From assembly GCA_950295325.1 (NCBI GenBank), contig OX485807.1, positions 22,789,666-22,849,665 on the forward strand: a stretch of 60,000 bases of DNA. Direction: 5' to 3'. The DNA comes from Polytrichum commune. Taxonomy: Eukaryota > Streptophyta > Polytrichopsida > Polytrichales > Polytrichaceae. This document shows positions 1-13,800 of this stretch, piece by piece. The position numbers and the translations under genes are program-made. The first letter of the stretch is position 1. The number at the start of each line of letters is the position of its first letter. The notes under the pieces were generated by a model. It saw only the letters and a list, made by a program, of their open reading frames with translations, was not told the origin of the DNA and searched no databases.

Positions 1-1497
1 CAAGTATTAGAATGACTTTCATGACTTGTTATGTAGCAACCGGTGTCCCATGTCACCTTCTACAATTTCCTTCTGATAATTCAAAAACCCATGACATGGA
101 TCGATGGTTTGAATAATGTGGGCCATACTATATCATATGTTTATTGTACTTGTGTGTATACATGCTTCAAAAAGTTTGAGAACCCACGTTAACCCTTAAT
201 GTCGTATTTGACCATAATTTGGTCGCGAACAATTCGCTTTGACTCCTCTGACAATAGTCCAGATGGTTTCTAGATTATTTCAACTACTCCTCTTGTTTGT
301 CTTCGTGTTTGCTATGTCATGTCATGTGGATAATTTTGATTCAACAAAGTTAACTAATTTTGGATTAATTCAAATATGGGAGTGTGCTCTCAATCGGTTT
401 ACAGTGACCGGTCCACAAGCACATGCTTGACATTTGTCACATCCACAGTTTCATCAAACATATTTGGGCAGCATATTCTAATTTTTAGTTATTTTTGTTG
501 ATCTTATGTGTAAAATGATTCCCAATTGATATGAATATTTGCACAACACTCGAACGCAACATATCTTGAACATCCACGATTTGAATTTTTAGTTGGACAT
601 GTGTTGGTGGTTGTAAATCAACGTGGAAGGTGCTTAGTTGCGGCACAACCGCCTCAAATTGCAAGGCTTCCCCAAAAATCACAAAATAATGGTTTCAAGA
701 TTTGGGAGTTGATTTGAGTAGGTATACTGCCCCTCTTTTGAATGAGGGCAACATCTTGTCATTTGGAGACGATTTGAGTGAAGGTTCCATCAAAAAACCA
801 ACCCCAATTCAATTTTTAAACTCATGCTCCTCAAGACCACTATCGACATCCTTATTATAATATCCTACATAACGGAACTTCAACAGTTGAAGTATTGACT
901 ATGAGCAGTCACCTTTCATTTGCAAATCTCTATACTGTTGGATTTGTCAAAAAAAAAAATTAGATCTTCAGCTACGGTCGCTGAAGTTGATATCACATTT
1001 TCATAACAAATTGAGGGAAATTAGGCATGGGAAATTAGAAGGTTAAGCAACATTTCCACCACATGTACAACTACAAGTGCACAATATGTGCAAAATATAT
1101 GAATAATTAGTAAAAGATAAGCGGTGTGGTTGAATTCGGTGGCCCAAACTACACTCACAACTGCACCCACTTCTATAAAAATGCCCTTCAAAAATGTGGG
1201 AAAACGTATCTTAATGTATTGGTAGAGTGAGCTCCATCTCCACGACAACTTGGGAAACGTTGATGAGCTCACCACCACGTAAGTTGGGTGTTGCGACACT
1301 GCTTGGAAATTGCGGGTTCCTTACTTTTCGGAGATCAATTCAAAAGTGACACTCCCAATGTTTGCATTGAAAGCAAAGTGGTGGCCCATGTTTGACATGA
1401 TCTCATCCATGCAAGGTGATGCCATGACTTATTATTACGTACACATCATACTTGACGACATTCACACAACCATTCCCAAAATATAGGGACAATAATA

Positions 1498-1531
<34 letters not shown>

Positions 1532-2023
1532 TATATGTATATGTGTATATATTTTAATGCTATTGAATCTAGAAAACTTCTTGAAATTTAAACATTGTGT
1601 GTCTCGATTTAGATCTTGATTACAAGATTGTATTCAAATTTTCTAGTACATTTTATTAAACAATTCTAGTAAAAATAGGGAGGTAGATGGCAGGTCCATG
1701 TGGACCCCTCTGAAATCCTAGCCCAGGATCAAACCAAGTTGGTCATAAGTGAAACTTGCCAAGCGCGCATAGCACACCATTACATATGGGAATCCGTTTT
1801 GTTGATTGTTTCAATGCATGGAAGGCATGTTCTTGAGATATGTGTTACTTGGCATACAGAGTCAAAACACTTACAAGTTACGTTTACGATCCGGTTATTG
1901 TTTTGGAAGTGAATATATTATGAGAAGATGATTAGTCTAAAATCTCTTGGCAATTTTTAATTCATAAAAGATTTTCCTCATAACTCTCTTCTAGCTTGCG
2001 ATTCATCAAACATTGTTTTCTTA

Positions 2024-2026
<3 letters not shown>

Positions 2027-2068
<42 letters not shown>
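2027..2068. repeat. (TA)n microsatellite
   Basis: About 21 uninterrupted TA units. A shorter TA tract with AC and GT interruptions lies at 1500-1550. Confidence 0.95.
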
Positions 2069-2069
<1 letters not shown>

Positions 2070-5059
2070 CTTTTCACATCTTTGAAGAGAGGCGTGTACA
2101 TATTTGAAAACCATTTTGATTTCAAATTAGATATTGTGTAGTTGTTTTGCATCGGCTCTTTGTTATAGATATGAATGCACATTTGAAGCAGATGACAATC
2201 TTAACCAAGACAAATTATGGGTAAACTATCGAATCAATTTGTAAGTTAGATCTCATCACCCATTCCCCTTCACAAGGACCGCTACTTTTTTGCACACGTC
2301 ATACCATTTTGATTGTTCATTATCATGTCAAATGAACTCGATTGTTAGTTGAGCTTATAAGAGTTTTGATCCAATTGTCCATATTTGATCACCATCTTGC
2401 ACAACTAGTTCCAATTGAAACCATGCACATATAAACCACAAATTGTAGCCCTCGAGACATTCATGGTCCATGTCCACATTGTTTATTGACATGCAACTTA
2501 ATCGAAAGGTGATAAGATAGATGGTGTGCTATACACATGATATTCATTCACATAACCAAATTTCCAAAATTCGAGAAGACCATGTCATTCAAAGCTTCAA
2601 AAAATTTGTACGTCTCAAATTATTCGTAAAGACATATACATGAATAACAAACACAACTTGTTCCATGGTGATTTTGTCGACAATATGCACGTCTTTCTTG
2701 CAAATCGGTTGCACCGGCACATAAAATAATGGTCATGCATTTCATCACTAACCTCTTTGTTCAAGACAATGTAAGGGCCATTGCCATACCCATTTGGAAT
2801 TGCAAGTGTGTCAAAGTTCCCTTTGGTGTCTCTCGTCCCTTCAAGTACCAATGGATGTTTGTGGGTGGATAAAACAAGCACGGGCTTCTAGTCCATCCAC
2901 ATTATAAATATTTAAATGCCTAGACTTATAACATCCTCCACTCCAAAGTGCCTTTGAAGATAAATTCTTCCCAACGGCTTTAGTGTTTGTTATGGCTTTT
3001 GGCAATTGAGTCATGTGATTCCTTATAATATAAATTGCATAAACACTTTTGGAATTCAACTTGGAAGGGGAAAGAAGAAAGGAAAGAAAAAGGTTCATAA
3101 CAATGATATGTCAATTTTTTTCAAAATCTTAAACCAACTTCAACACAACCTTTAACCTTTCTACGTTCACTTTCATTTGGACCCAATTTTTTCACATCAC
3201 CCCTTATATATTTATATGTATATATATATAGAGAGAGATATCATTATTATAAAGGGGAGTGCTATCATGTGAGTGTTAACTTGTGAGCGGTGAGGTGAGA
3301 TATATTTTGGCATATTTTATAACATATTTAATATAGTAATATGAGTACATTGGGGTGCAAACAAAATACACTTAACACAATGAATTCTTCACTCTACAAT
3401 CACAAACCGCAAGAGTGGCATGAGGTTTAGGGTCATCATGAATTTTAATATTGTCGCTAGATTCAACATCGAATGAACATCATCTCCACATTTGGATCAA
3501 ATTTGCCGGATTTCATACAAGGTGCAGACATTGATGCTACAACTTGTGCATTGGCAATGTTGTTTGCACAAACATGAAGTACCAACTTCTTGAGAGGGGA
3601 TGCCACCAACTCCATCAACCTACCAACATTGTGCAAAATCATTTTTATTCCATTTAGAAACGTCGCAATTGAAACACTTACATGTATTTTCTACATTAAA
3701 CATTTGAGGGTAAACTCACGTACTCAAACAGTATATTTTGCGACCTTGCAAGAATATTCCTCATTCTTGTTTGCTAGAGGAGGTTGTGATGCAAGACCAA
3801 CTACGGGCTCTTGAGAAGATGACTCACAAAGTGGCTACAAAATTTCCTTGAAAATGTGGTCATCTACTTCGTAAGCAACAAGATGGTGTCCACTTAGACA
3901 ACAAGCATGGATTGAGGTGCCTGCACATCACAACAAAATGGATATTACAAAGGAAAAACATAAATAAACATGTTAAGCATGAAGGTATCACAAAACCGAC
4001 CCGTGGGAGCAGTGACATCTACGACAATAGAACCCGACAATATTCAAACCTCGATAAATGTTCCGATGAAGATTGGATGCTTCTCGTGAGTGCCTCTCCA
4101 AGAGACCTAGCCATTTCATCAATTGGTCCTTCTTGGTCATGTAGTTGAAGAATATATTGTCTTCTTCAACTTGCACACCTTGTTTTCAAGGACATAAATT
4201 TTGTTCATGGATATTTTGCGACGTGTTTTCTTCTCACAACAATATATACGGAATCGCCTTGCCTACAAAAACATACCATTGAACACCATTAGAGCATATC
4301 AAGACATTGGAATTCATCAACGAACGCATACAATATAGGAAATATAGATATATACTGTGGCAAATTGTCGATTGCATAGCACAAACACACAACACATTCA
4401 CGCCCCACCAATCCTTTACAAGCAATAAAATCATATGTTGCCACATATGTTCTTACATCATTGAGCCATTTTGATTATGGGACGAAGAAAAAAAATGCAT
4501 CGTCATGATGGAAGGAAAAACAAACTTGAAAAGAGCCTCGACGTCATTAATATTGTGCTAGTCCAAACACGAATGGAGTCCAAAGAAGGAGAAATCCATT
4601 GGACTGGAAGACCTTCGGGGAGGTTGCCAATGAGCAAGTCAAAACCTCGGTGTAGGCAAGGGTCGCTAGACACATGTATATTGTGAGAATTATCAAACTG
4701 CAACCAAACAAACAAATCAATCACCATCTTTTTGTGCACTTAAAATAAATAAAAATTGAAGGGGAATGTGTGCTTACTTGTTTCATAAACTTGCGTATTT
4801 TAAGCAAGAGAAGATGAGATGGAGTACTTATAATATTCAACACGGGATGTGTTCTCCAACATAATTTGACATGTAGTCGATGCGGAACTCAAGCCTTGTA
4901 GAACTAAGAAATATTTGCAAGGTGGGAGGAGAGAATATGTGGGAGTTCACCCCAATAAGAGTACCTTGAGAAATTGTTGCATTATTTGGAGTATTAACTC
5001 GAGGTGGTGGTGGTGGTGGTGTAGGGGTAAGATCATTTTTTATCACCTCGTTTCCTTTC

Positions 5060-5420
5060 ACCGGTCTTTGATGTCACAACACATGTAGTCGTGGCACCTT
5101 TTCCAACATATCCTCCTCTCGGTCATTCTAAATTCCATCCATTGCCTTGTATTTTGCACTTTCTTTGGATGGGGAGAAACCCAAACAACAATTAAAAAAC
5201 CAAGTGCAATTTTGCAAGACATCGAATCCCCAAGCCTTAAGTTGCACAAGAGTATACATGAAGTTGGTGCTTGACTTTTCCGTCATTCGATACTTGTGTG
5301 CATTGCTTTGTGCCACGATTGCATAATACATGTGCACTCCACATCCATTGTGATATTAAAAGCTTGTATTTATCTTGGTGTGCTTGATCACCTTGTGTCC
5401 AATGGTACGTGTCGTGAATC
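5060..5420 (-). pseudogene. Possible trihelix/MYB-like transposon protein fragment
   Basis: The - strand reads IVAQSNAHKYRMTEKSST then LVQLKAWGFDVLQNCTWFF and SPSKESAKYKAMDGI, with a stop soon after. This resembles the trihelix-type DNA-binding proteins, including those encoded by PIF/Harbinger elements, that carry conserved Trp and a 'F..LQNC..F' helix. It is a judgement from pattern, not a clean match. Confidence 0.25.
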
Positions 5421-7039
5421 ACTAGACATGGCTTACTTGTGTGTTGCACACGAGGTTATGAAAACATACTTTGCGGAAAGAAAAATTTGCTATAGTAATG
5501 GCAACAAGCAAGCAATTCTCGGCAGATTACCTTCCTAAATCTCCTACAATTGGCGAAAACCATCACCTAGTTGGTTTTTGTTAGTGGTAGTCATGGACAA
5601 ATTCAATACACTTGTCTCCCCGAATTGTTGAAAGACCTGGCGGTGTGCCATGAAGAATTTGAATGTTGTTATGGCAGAGAATGGGTGTGCCCATTGTAAA
5701 TTTGAAGGGTTTCATGGCAAACAATGCTCGGGCTAATTGGGGTGCAGTGAGACATAACTATGGCGATGGTGACCAAGTCTCCCCATTGTTGGTCGTGAGC
5801 GCACGTGTCTCTTCCACTAGTATGCTAGCTCGGATAAGGTGACACATCAGTATATCAAAGCATCGTTGTAGTTTGAACACAAATAAATTTGTAAGGATTA
5901 TGAGGAAGCGAAGATAATGGACAACACTGAGACAAACTATCATGTGATACATTCACGGTGGTTGTCTTACGGAGCTGCTACAGTTAAAGGTTTTTTTCCG
6001 TATGTTGGAGTGGTTGGGTATTTGACACTTCTGTTACATGCAATGGGGTTGTCATATGCTTATTGTAAGTGTGTATCCTTATTGTAATCTTTTAAATTGA
6101 TGATCTTATCTATTATATAAATATACGTATCGATATTCTTAGAAACAAGTGTTGTGGTGTTCACATGACATGGCAACAGATGAACATGCAACCTTGTGGA
6201 GACGGTGCACAACAAATGGCTATAGCAATCCAGGAACAAGATGACATGCCTATGCTAAGTGACAATGGACGATATGATCCGTGCCTACATGCAGATTGCA
6301 AATTACAATACAAGGGTTGGAACCGTCATCCGGTCACAAACAAAAAACACCGGTCCTCTATGTATAAGAGATACTCGTCCAATACTAGTATTTCTACCTA
6401 AGAGTTCCATTTGGGCATTAAGAGTGACACTCACAATCGCCATCCATTTTGTCATCTTTAGATTCATCTCATCACATGACTTCACTTCTTTTCATCATCA
6501 TTGGCTCCTGCAATTCGTGTTCAAATTTCTTTTTTTCTTTTTTCCTTTTTTTGGGGGGAGGGGGCACAAATTGAAAATTCAATTGTAGAGAGTAACCAAG
6601 AATACAACCATTATGTTAAACATTATTATCTATACATATGTGTGTGGGGGGGGGGGTGTTGGGCTTGGTGGCATCTATGTAAACTTATGAAACATGGATG
6701 AAAGAGTTTTAGTAAGACAACCCCACCTTCCTAATGGATGAGTTTAGGTAGACACCACAAATCATTGGCTATATATGTTCTTCGGCCATGCACTTTCATG
6801 TATTGATTCCTTTGTCAACTTGCAATATTGCTTCACATGTTCTATATCTCATATTCAGAGGATGGTTGTAAGTTGGAAATAATGAAATACTTTATATATT
6901 TCGTTTGATCCTAGGTCTATGTAGGTGTGGGTAACAAACCAATGTTGGACACATATATAGGCAAATGCATGGTCATCAACAATCTATGTCAATAGTGGTA
7001 TCAATGAACCTACCTATGGGTATCAAAGTTATAATAGAC

Positions 7040-8060
7040 TCACCCATAAAGTCCCTTCAAAGAGGAACAAAATTGCTTGTTTGATCCTTCTTTGAGAAAA
7101 CTTCCTAATAAGAGCTTGTTAGCTCGTCGTGTGTCAAACCTCTTTTGAAAGTTAGGTGAAACTTCTTTGACCTCCTCTTGCCACCCCAAAAACTTTGAGA
7201 GAATTTTAGGATCTAAAATAAGGTATGCCCTTGGCACCCACTATCTCAAATCCAACATGACTATGCCAGGCTAGCTTGGGCTACCCATCCATGTAGGACA
7301 AGCTAGAAAGTTATTTTTTCATAGCATGGGATAACATTAAGGAAACATGGGTGATTATACAAATAACTCTAATACCATTCAAAATTTGATACTTGGTGGT
7401 GGGTATCTCAAAAAGAGAGAATCTTTATATAACCTATGTATTACTAAGGTCAATACCATTCTAAATCATAGTGATGACACAAAGATAATACTTAGGTGTC
7501 AAGATTATTGCATGGTATATAAACCCAAATTATATCAAAAACACAAATACCGTCAAATACCCATGCCCTACTAGTATCAAAAAAATCGCAAAATCCTCTT
7601 TTTAGATACCTAAAAAGTATAAAAATAAGATGACACCACACCAACTCCAATAGCAACGCCCAATACGAGTGCAACTCTTGCATGCCCATCATTTTCATTA
7701 TGTGTGATACTAAAACGGTCAATTATGTCTCAAATTTATACATATGGCTCCTGGAAAATTTCCACAAACATTAGGGTTCTTTGTACAATAAAGCAAATGA
7801 AACCATGGGTTTAGTCCCAAACCATGAGTTAATGAGAATTTACACAAAGAGCCACCAAGATTTCTTAATGCTTAATTATTATACACAAAAGTGGTATCAT
7901 GCCATCAAAAACCGGCTTTTTAGATTGTCCTACTAGGATGGGTGAGCCAAGCTAGCCATGCATAGGTTGATACGGGATTTAGGACAATGAACTCTATGCA
8001 CATACCCATTCTAGATCCTAAAATTCTCTCAATATTTGAGAGATGGAATACCCCCCCCCC
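7040..8060. repeat. Family A dispersed repeat, two opposed copies
   Basis: The signature is 'ATTTAGG(RT)...ATGCACAT...CCTANNTTAGATCC...AAANTTTTTGAGA...GAAACCTTTGANNTCC'. One copy is reversed at 7040-7310, and one is forward at 7790-8060 (ends in a 14-C tract). Other copies: 11570-11760 (forward), 34500-34930 (reversed), 39590-39890 (forward). No coding capacity and no defined ends. Confidence 0.55.
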
Positions 8061-8960
8061 CCCCAAAAAAAAAACAAGAAAAGAAAAGAAAAGAATAAAA
8101 TGACTAGAATAGGCATTGACAAGCCACCCTAAACCCACCTTGAATTGACCCAAGATAGAGTGGAACCAACCCACCACCCTATATGAAGGGGCTAGGGTGA
8201 ACCAACACCCACACTCGTACCCTCGGGGGATGAAGGCCTCGCGGATGACACTGAAAACTTCATCCTTCTTTATGGGGAAGCCCGCTTGACTACAAATCCC
8301 ATATTGAGTGCACTTCGCCTTCAAGGTCTAAAATCCAATATATATGTGCACTTCCAATTAGTAAATAAGCAATTCATCGGAATTTCATTCCAGAAGTGAA
8401 ACCATCAATGAAGCATGTAATCAACTTGGAGGTCAAATAAAATTACAAAATCCTCATTAACATTGAGGTTATAATTTTTTTGACTTACCATTTGAAATTC
8501 TCTTTGTCATTCTAAAATGACACTTAAATTTAGTGTGCTGATTTAGTATGTATATTTTATAATATTTTAATAACGCCGCCTACTTTCACAAGTATTCAAT
8601 ACACATTCATACACATTCAAACCAATAAAGAAGGATGAAGTTTTCAGTGTCATCCGCGAGGCCTTCATCCCCCGAGGGTACGAGTGTGGGTGTTGGTTCA
8701 CCCTAGCCATATGAAGGTAGTGAAGGCCGGTATGCAGTGGTGCCACTAATGGCACCTAAACCCTTCACTCCAGGAGCCAAGCACTCCTTTTCCATGAGGA
8801 ACAGTTCAAGGTAGTAGAGTGTTAGTGATTGGGAGGTGTTTACAATTGTTGCTTTTCGGCGGGTTGTTGGCTTTAGCATCCCCTACCTCAATATCACCCA
8901 AAGACATGCACTAATGTGGATTTACACTAAGGTCCTAAAGTTAAGTAAACATGTTGGTTA
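8061..8960. repeat. Family B dispersed repeat, two opposed segments
   Basis: Segments 8095-8320 and 8700-8960 match parts of 15890-16126 (shared GACTAGAATAGGCATT, CACTCTATCTTGGGT, and GGCACCACTGCATACCGGCC motifs in one or other orientation). The third copy ends in a 10-G run, the first begins next to a 14-C run. The 84-bp inverted repeat is embedded here. Confidence 0.5.
8190..8708. repeat. 84-bp perfect inverted repeat, 351-bp spacer
   Basis: 8190-8273 and 8625-8708 are exact reverse complements over 84 bases (beginning GGCTAGGGTGAACCAACACC). The surrounding DNA is diverged family B repeat, so exact identity implies a recent copy or conversion. The - strand of the left arm and the + strand of the right arm read KKDEVFSVIREAFIPRGYEC, which I do not recognise. 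Confidence 0.9.
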
Positions 8961-10849
8961 AGAGCAAGTTTTTGGATCTAAGTTTACACTTTGGTCCGAG
9001 TCCTTGGAAGCATGAAAAAAATGAAGTGGAGTTAATAGAGTTATGCATAAAGGCTTGGCACCAAAGTCCCCATGAATTGGCTAAAATGTGAGTTTGGGAG
9101 CTTATGCATAAAGTCACCCAAGTTTTTCTAAGGCTTAAATTATCATGCTCAAAGCTCGTTTTTTTTTTGGGGGGGGGGGAGAGGCACTAGTGAAAAACAT
9201 AGAAATGTGTGATGAAATATAAGGTCTCATATACTATTTATGGTATTAAAAAAATACTTACATATAATATACGGTGCTCAAGGTGTGAGAAACATGATTA
9301 TATGTAATATAGCATTTGACATAATATCATGAAATTACCTATGTGGTACATATAAAATATCATGAACATAACGGGCTACATCTGAATAATCATATACTTT
9401 GCACTTTAATTTGGAAAATGGATGAATAACTGTTGATTTTTTTTATGGAGAACTAATGATGGATGAAATCACTTGGGAGATGTCTCCTAGGATTTCAAGG
9501 GGGTTGGGACGTGAGAAAGCAAGGAGTTCTGCAAGGAGTGGGGTTTAGGTTAGGGCATAACACTAGACTCATCACTTGCCTCTCCTCTCTTATTCTCTCC
9601 TAAGTTCTCCTCTATTACGTTTTGTTTAGTATTTGGTATAGTTCACTCATCACTCAAGTTAATCACTTACACAACTTTGTTATGTAAATCTCCAATATTG
9701 GCTCAAAGTTCTACAATTATGTAGTATTAGGAGCACAATATTCCATGTGAATTCTTCGATTCTCTTTGTTCATATGACTTTGGATATAGATACACCTTCT
9801 TGAACCCTATTGAGGCAAAATGAGGGTTGAAAATATATGGGGAATAGAAGGCTTATTTTGAAAATAAAAAATTGGTCTTAATGAACCATAATAAACATGA
9901 CATCACTCAATGAATTCTACAAATACACGAGGTTCCCAAGAGAACGGGTATCGAGATTTCACGATGGGTACCAAAGTGACGTCCAAAGTGAGTATGAATG
10001 TGTTATTGTAGTCAATCTCAAGTAAATTAGTTTGAGCTTGCAATGCATCTTGGTAGTTGGATTTTGACAAGAGCATGCCATTTTCAATGTTTATAATATT
10101 AATTTAAAACAAATTGAATAATTTGATGTTTACTGATTCTAATCCGCATTAGGTAAATATAAGAGCTCCCCCAATCCTTTCATTGTCCCTATGCAACACC
10201 AATGAAATCAAATAATATACATTGTTGATTTTGTAATATCAACAAATCATTTCATGGCAAGATTCAAGCTAAAACAAACTACACATCGATGACCAAATCT
10301 GGTGTTGTGTTTGTGAATTGCAAGCAAGTTGTTGTTGGGAGCCATAAGAAAGTCCCAAGCATCATCAATTTCTTCCGGAACGGTACTACAACCTTGGACT
10401 CCGAAGCTTTGGGAAGACAGGGCTATGAATATAAGCTTATGTTTTCTTACTATTGGTGTTTGATGTTTGGATTGCAATCAAATCTCAATTTTTGGCTACC
10501 AATAATTTCCAAGTATGGTATGTTGTATGCGAAGAGAAAGTGTGAATTGGAAGGTGAGTGATAGAGTTTGTGTGTGTGGAAGCAAATAGAGGAGCATGAA
10601 AGCTAGGAGGAATCCGGCCAAATAAACAAACATCTCTTTATTGCAAATCGGATTGCATCTTTTGTATCTTTGCCGGTATATCTTAGTCTCTGATGTTGTT
10701 AGGAGTAATCAAAGGCATTATGTAGGGTTCATAGAGCATGTTGTGGTGATTGTCTATTAGTGTTGGAGGAGGACGTAGGTCATATAATTGTAAGATGCTT
10801 GGAGCAATTGAGTTGGACATATGAAGCTACACGTATTCTTACAAAGTAA

Positions 10850-10880
<31 letters not shown>

Positions 10881-11084
10881 TGGTCTTCTCTTTAGGATTA
10901 AACCCGGTTGATAGTGTGGACACCTTGTTAGGATGTGAATTTAGAGCTTTATGTTTCGTCGTATTAATCTTAGAACATTGTTGGCTACGTTTGTTACAAG
11001 TTTGTTCATGGTTACAAGCAATTGTGGGGCACTAAGAAATCATGTTGAGCAATGGATGGGGAGATTTTTGGGTATCACCGGGTC
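8961..11084. other. Intergenic DNA, no gene
   Basis: Holds a T10G11 tract (9159-9179) and the GT microsatellite. The longest frame (10289-10561) shows no known motif. Confidence 0.6.
10850..10876. repeat. (GT)n microsatellite
   Basis: About 13 GT units, uninterrupted. Confidence 0.95.
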
Positions 11085-11569
11085 AGATCCGAGTGTTTCC
11101 AAATCCAACTAGTTACATGTTGTGATCTTCAGTTTTTCTTTAATATTTTGAGGTATTTTTCATAGATTCCTCTAAATTGATGGGCTTGAGGTGTTATTGA
11201 TTTTAATTTATGGGCATTGAGTGTTGTAGATGGAGAAATGTACAAAGATTGAAAGCAAAAAAAGAGGCTTTGGCTATCATGCAACATTATTTGCAAGATT
11301 GGTATCAAAATGAAGATTTTCTTTTTTTACATTTAAGTAATATAGGGTATTGTTGAATCAATCATTCGACAATTCATGAATACCTTGGGGTGTCAATAAT
11401 TACAACAATTTACCATTATTTTGAAAAAGCATGCCTTATGATTCATTATAGTAAATAAATACCCCCTCAAAATATTATTATTATTATTATTATCGCATGT
11501 GTATACTTGATCTAAGAGGAAGTGACACCCTAGGTGACTCAAAGAGTGGTGTCGAGCTATTGAAATTTT

Positions 11570-11800
11570 GATTTTTTTAGCTTGTCATACTAGAATAGTG
11601 GGCCAAACTAGACTTGCACATGCAAATCCGGGATTTAGGGTGGCATGTCCTGGGAGGAACCTTGTTTTAGATCCTAAAGTGTGCTCAAAGATTTTGAGTT
11701 TGCAAGAGGAGATCCAAGGACTTTCAACCAACTAGCAAAATAGGCTTTAACACATAACTAGCTAATGAGCTCATAATAATAATAATAATAATAATGATAA
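11570..11800 (+). repeat. Family A copy flanked by (TTA)n / (TAA)n
   Basis: A forward copy of the family described at 7.0-8.1 kb (GGGATTTAGGGTGGCATG...TTTTAGATCCTAAAG...GAGATCCAAGGACTTTCA). Simple TTA repeats lie at 11477-11493 and TAA repeats at 11776-11794. Confidence 0.5.
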
Positions 11801-11824
11801 TATCTCTCAAATAATGGTCAAACC

Positions 11825-12090
11825 CACAATTTCATCCACCTTGAGGGACTTTAAGCATTACTCTAATGTGGCACCACTTTCCTTGCCGAATGTTGGCAAT
11901 CCTAAATAAATAAAATTCTCCATCCAATTTAAGAAACCAATTTTCAAGTTAGATATCCAATCTTGAGTCTTAAAGTGGGGTCCATGAAGGGTTTTTGGGA
12001 CCCCCAAGTTTTTGGGACTTGGATCCTATGGTAAAGCCCAACCTAAATAAACCCACCCAACAAACATGGCCATGTATTGGTGAACATACC
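11825..12090 (+). repeat. Dispersed repeat also present at 18.3-18.5 kb
   Basis: Shared blocks with 18320-18520: CTAATGTGGCACCA, TTTGGGACTTGGATCC or TTGGAACTGGACTC, GGTCCA, and TAAACCCACCC. Diverged, noncoding, ends not defined. Confidence 0.4.
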
Positions 12091-12555
12091 CTCCATCACG
12101 TCACAAAGAACAACATTCTTTTTCCTTTGCATCGTCATTTATTGGCACCATAATATTACTTAACTCCTTGGCTATGTTCCAAGGGACCATGTATTGGGTG
12201 AGAATGATTCTCCATTAATTCCGGGATTCCTCATTGTATGGGGAGCACTCAAACTTTGTAGTATGGAGTTTTCAACAAGCAACTATGAATACAAAGTTTT
12301 ATCTTTTTATTATAATTGCTTTCTTTGGAAAGAGACCATCGTCTAACTGCTTAGTAATGTTACAACGGTTGTTGGCTTCCACTTTAAATTACAATTATGG
12401 GATGGCAATATACATGGAAAGGTGGAGGTAAGTTACTATCTTTTGGTGAGCTTCTATTCTTTCCCATCGCACTCCTTCATGGCACTATTGGTGGGGAAGA
12501 GGCGAAGATTGTGAAATAAAAGTGAATTGAAAATGTTGGAACACAACATACCATA

Positions 12556-12694
12556 GAGGGCTCTCTATTCCAATACAAAATAACTACTTTCCCTCAAATT
12601 TTGCCACGTGCCATGCTCACATTCACCTAGACCCACTTGTATCCCAGGTGGAAACTACATAATGGCACATGTAAAGGTGGAATAGAGAGCCCTC
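12556..12694. mobile_element. Short MITE with perfect 17-bp TIRs and TA flanks
   Basis: GAGGGCTCTCTATTCCA at 12556-12572 is perfectly complementary to the segment ending at 12694, and TA stands on both sides (12554-12555, 12695-12696). 139 bases, noncoding. TA flanks suggest a Tc1/mariner-type (Stowaway-like) mover, though the ends are not the Stowaway consensus. Confidence 0.6.
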
Positions 12695-13800
12695 TACGGT
12701 AACATCAATCAACAACTCACCCATGTACTTTGGGCCCAAGGGTACCTTACCCAAGGAACAAGGTCCCCGGGGTCCTCATGTAAGCTACAGCCAATTTCAA
12801 CCTCACTATGCGTTTACCAAGAGAGATTCAGGCGACAACAAGTAATGCCATGGTTTAGTTTATACACCGATGTGAATGGGAGCCTGTTCTTCCATGCCGT
12901 GGTCATGTTTAACCAAGCTTCATGGTCAACAGCTAGTCCAACATGCATTTTGCAGCCTAACCTACGTATTGTGGAGATCACGTTGCATTTGTACACGCTA
13001 TTGTATTTTACTACTAATATGAATGATATTCTAAGAAAGAGAGCCCAATGTTGATTAATGTTATGAGCAAGAGGCAATTGGGAACGTTCCAAGTACCATA
13101 ACATTATTCGACATTATCACTCACACCATAGCATCATGTTTGGTGGGCTCAAAAACAAAATGGTTGATATTCTCTTGGCTCTCTTAGTTCTTAGGTTAAA
13201 TTGGTAGGACATCACGTGTTGTATCAACCACTAGAATGAAGTATGTGTCTAACACTCGTGGAATTTATGATAATTTCCAACATGGACTCTACATGTAGGG
13301 CACAACTATGAATGTGTGTGAATAGAAAGACGACACTTCCAAAGTGTTGAATAGTATTACTTATGTGATAATTCAACAATGTGTATATATCCCATACATG
13401 GCAAATGCGAACATAAGCTTCCAATTATCCCTAGCTAATATACTCACCCATTATGTGGACTATTGTTGACAACTCAAATGTTGCACTTACCTAGATGTAC
13501 CATGTTGGAAGATATTGCGGTGTCTTCACTACAAGCATACGAGTTCTACATAATTGACTCGAGTCCCTAAAAAATTGTCATATGTCATTGGAAACATCCA
13601 AATCTACCAAATGGTAGATTTGCATACACATGACGATGGCCCCATGACACAAATTTTTCACAAACTTGTTTAGTTGTTGGCCTTCCCAAAAGTCGATGTC
13701 ATCCTCCGCATGTTGACATGGCATGTGATTCATCAAAGCCCCGTTTAAATGTTGTCAACCCGGTAAAGCTTGAGCTTTTGAGTTGACAACCCAAGTCTAA

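Larger units (their letters stand above)
1..7039. other. AT-rich intergenic DNA
   Basis: Apart from the TA tracts, an 11-G run at 6646-6656 and the possible trihelix fragment, I see no gene. Frames are short, overlap on both strands and lack conserved motifs. Confidence 0.6.
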
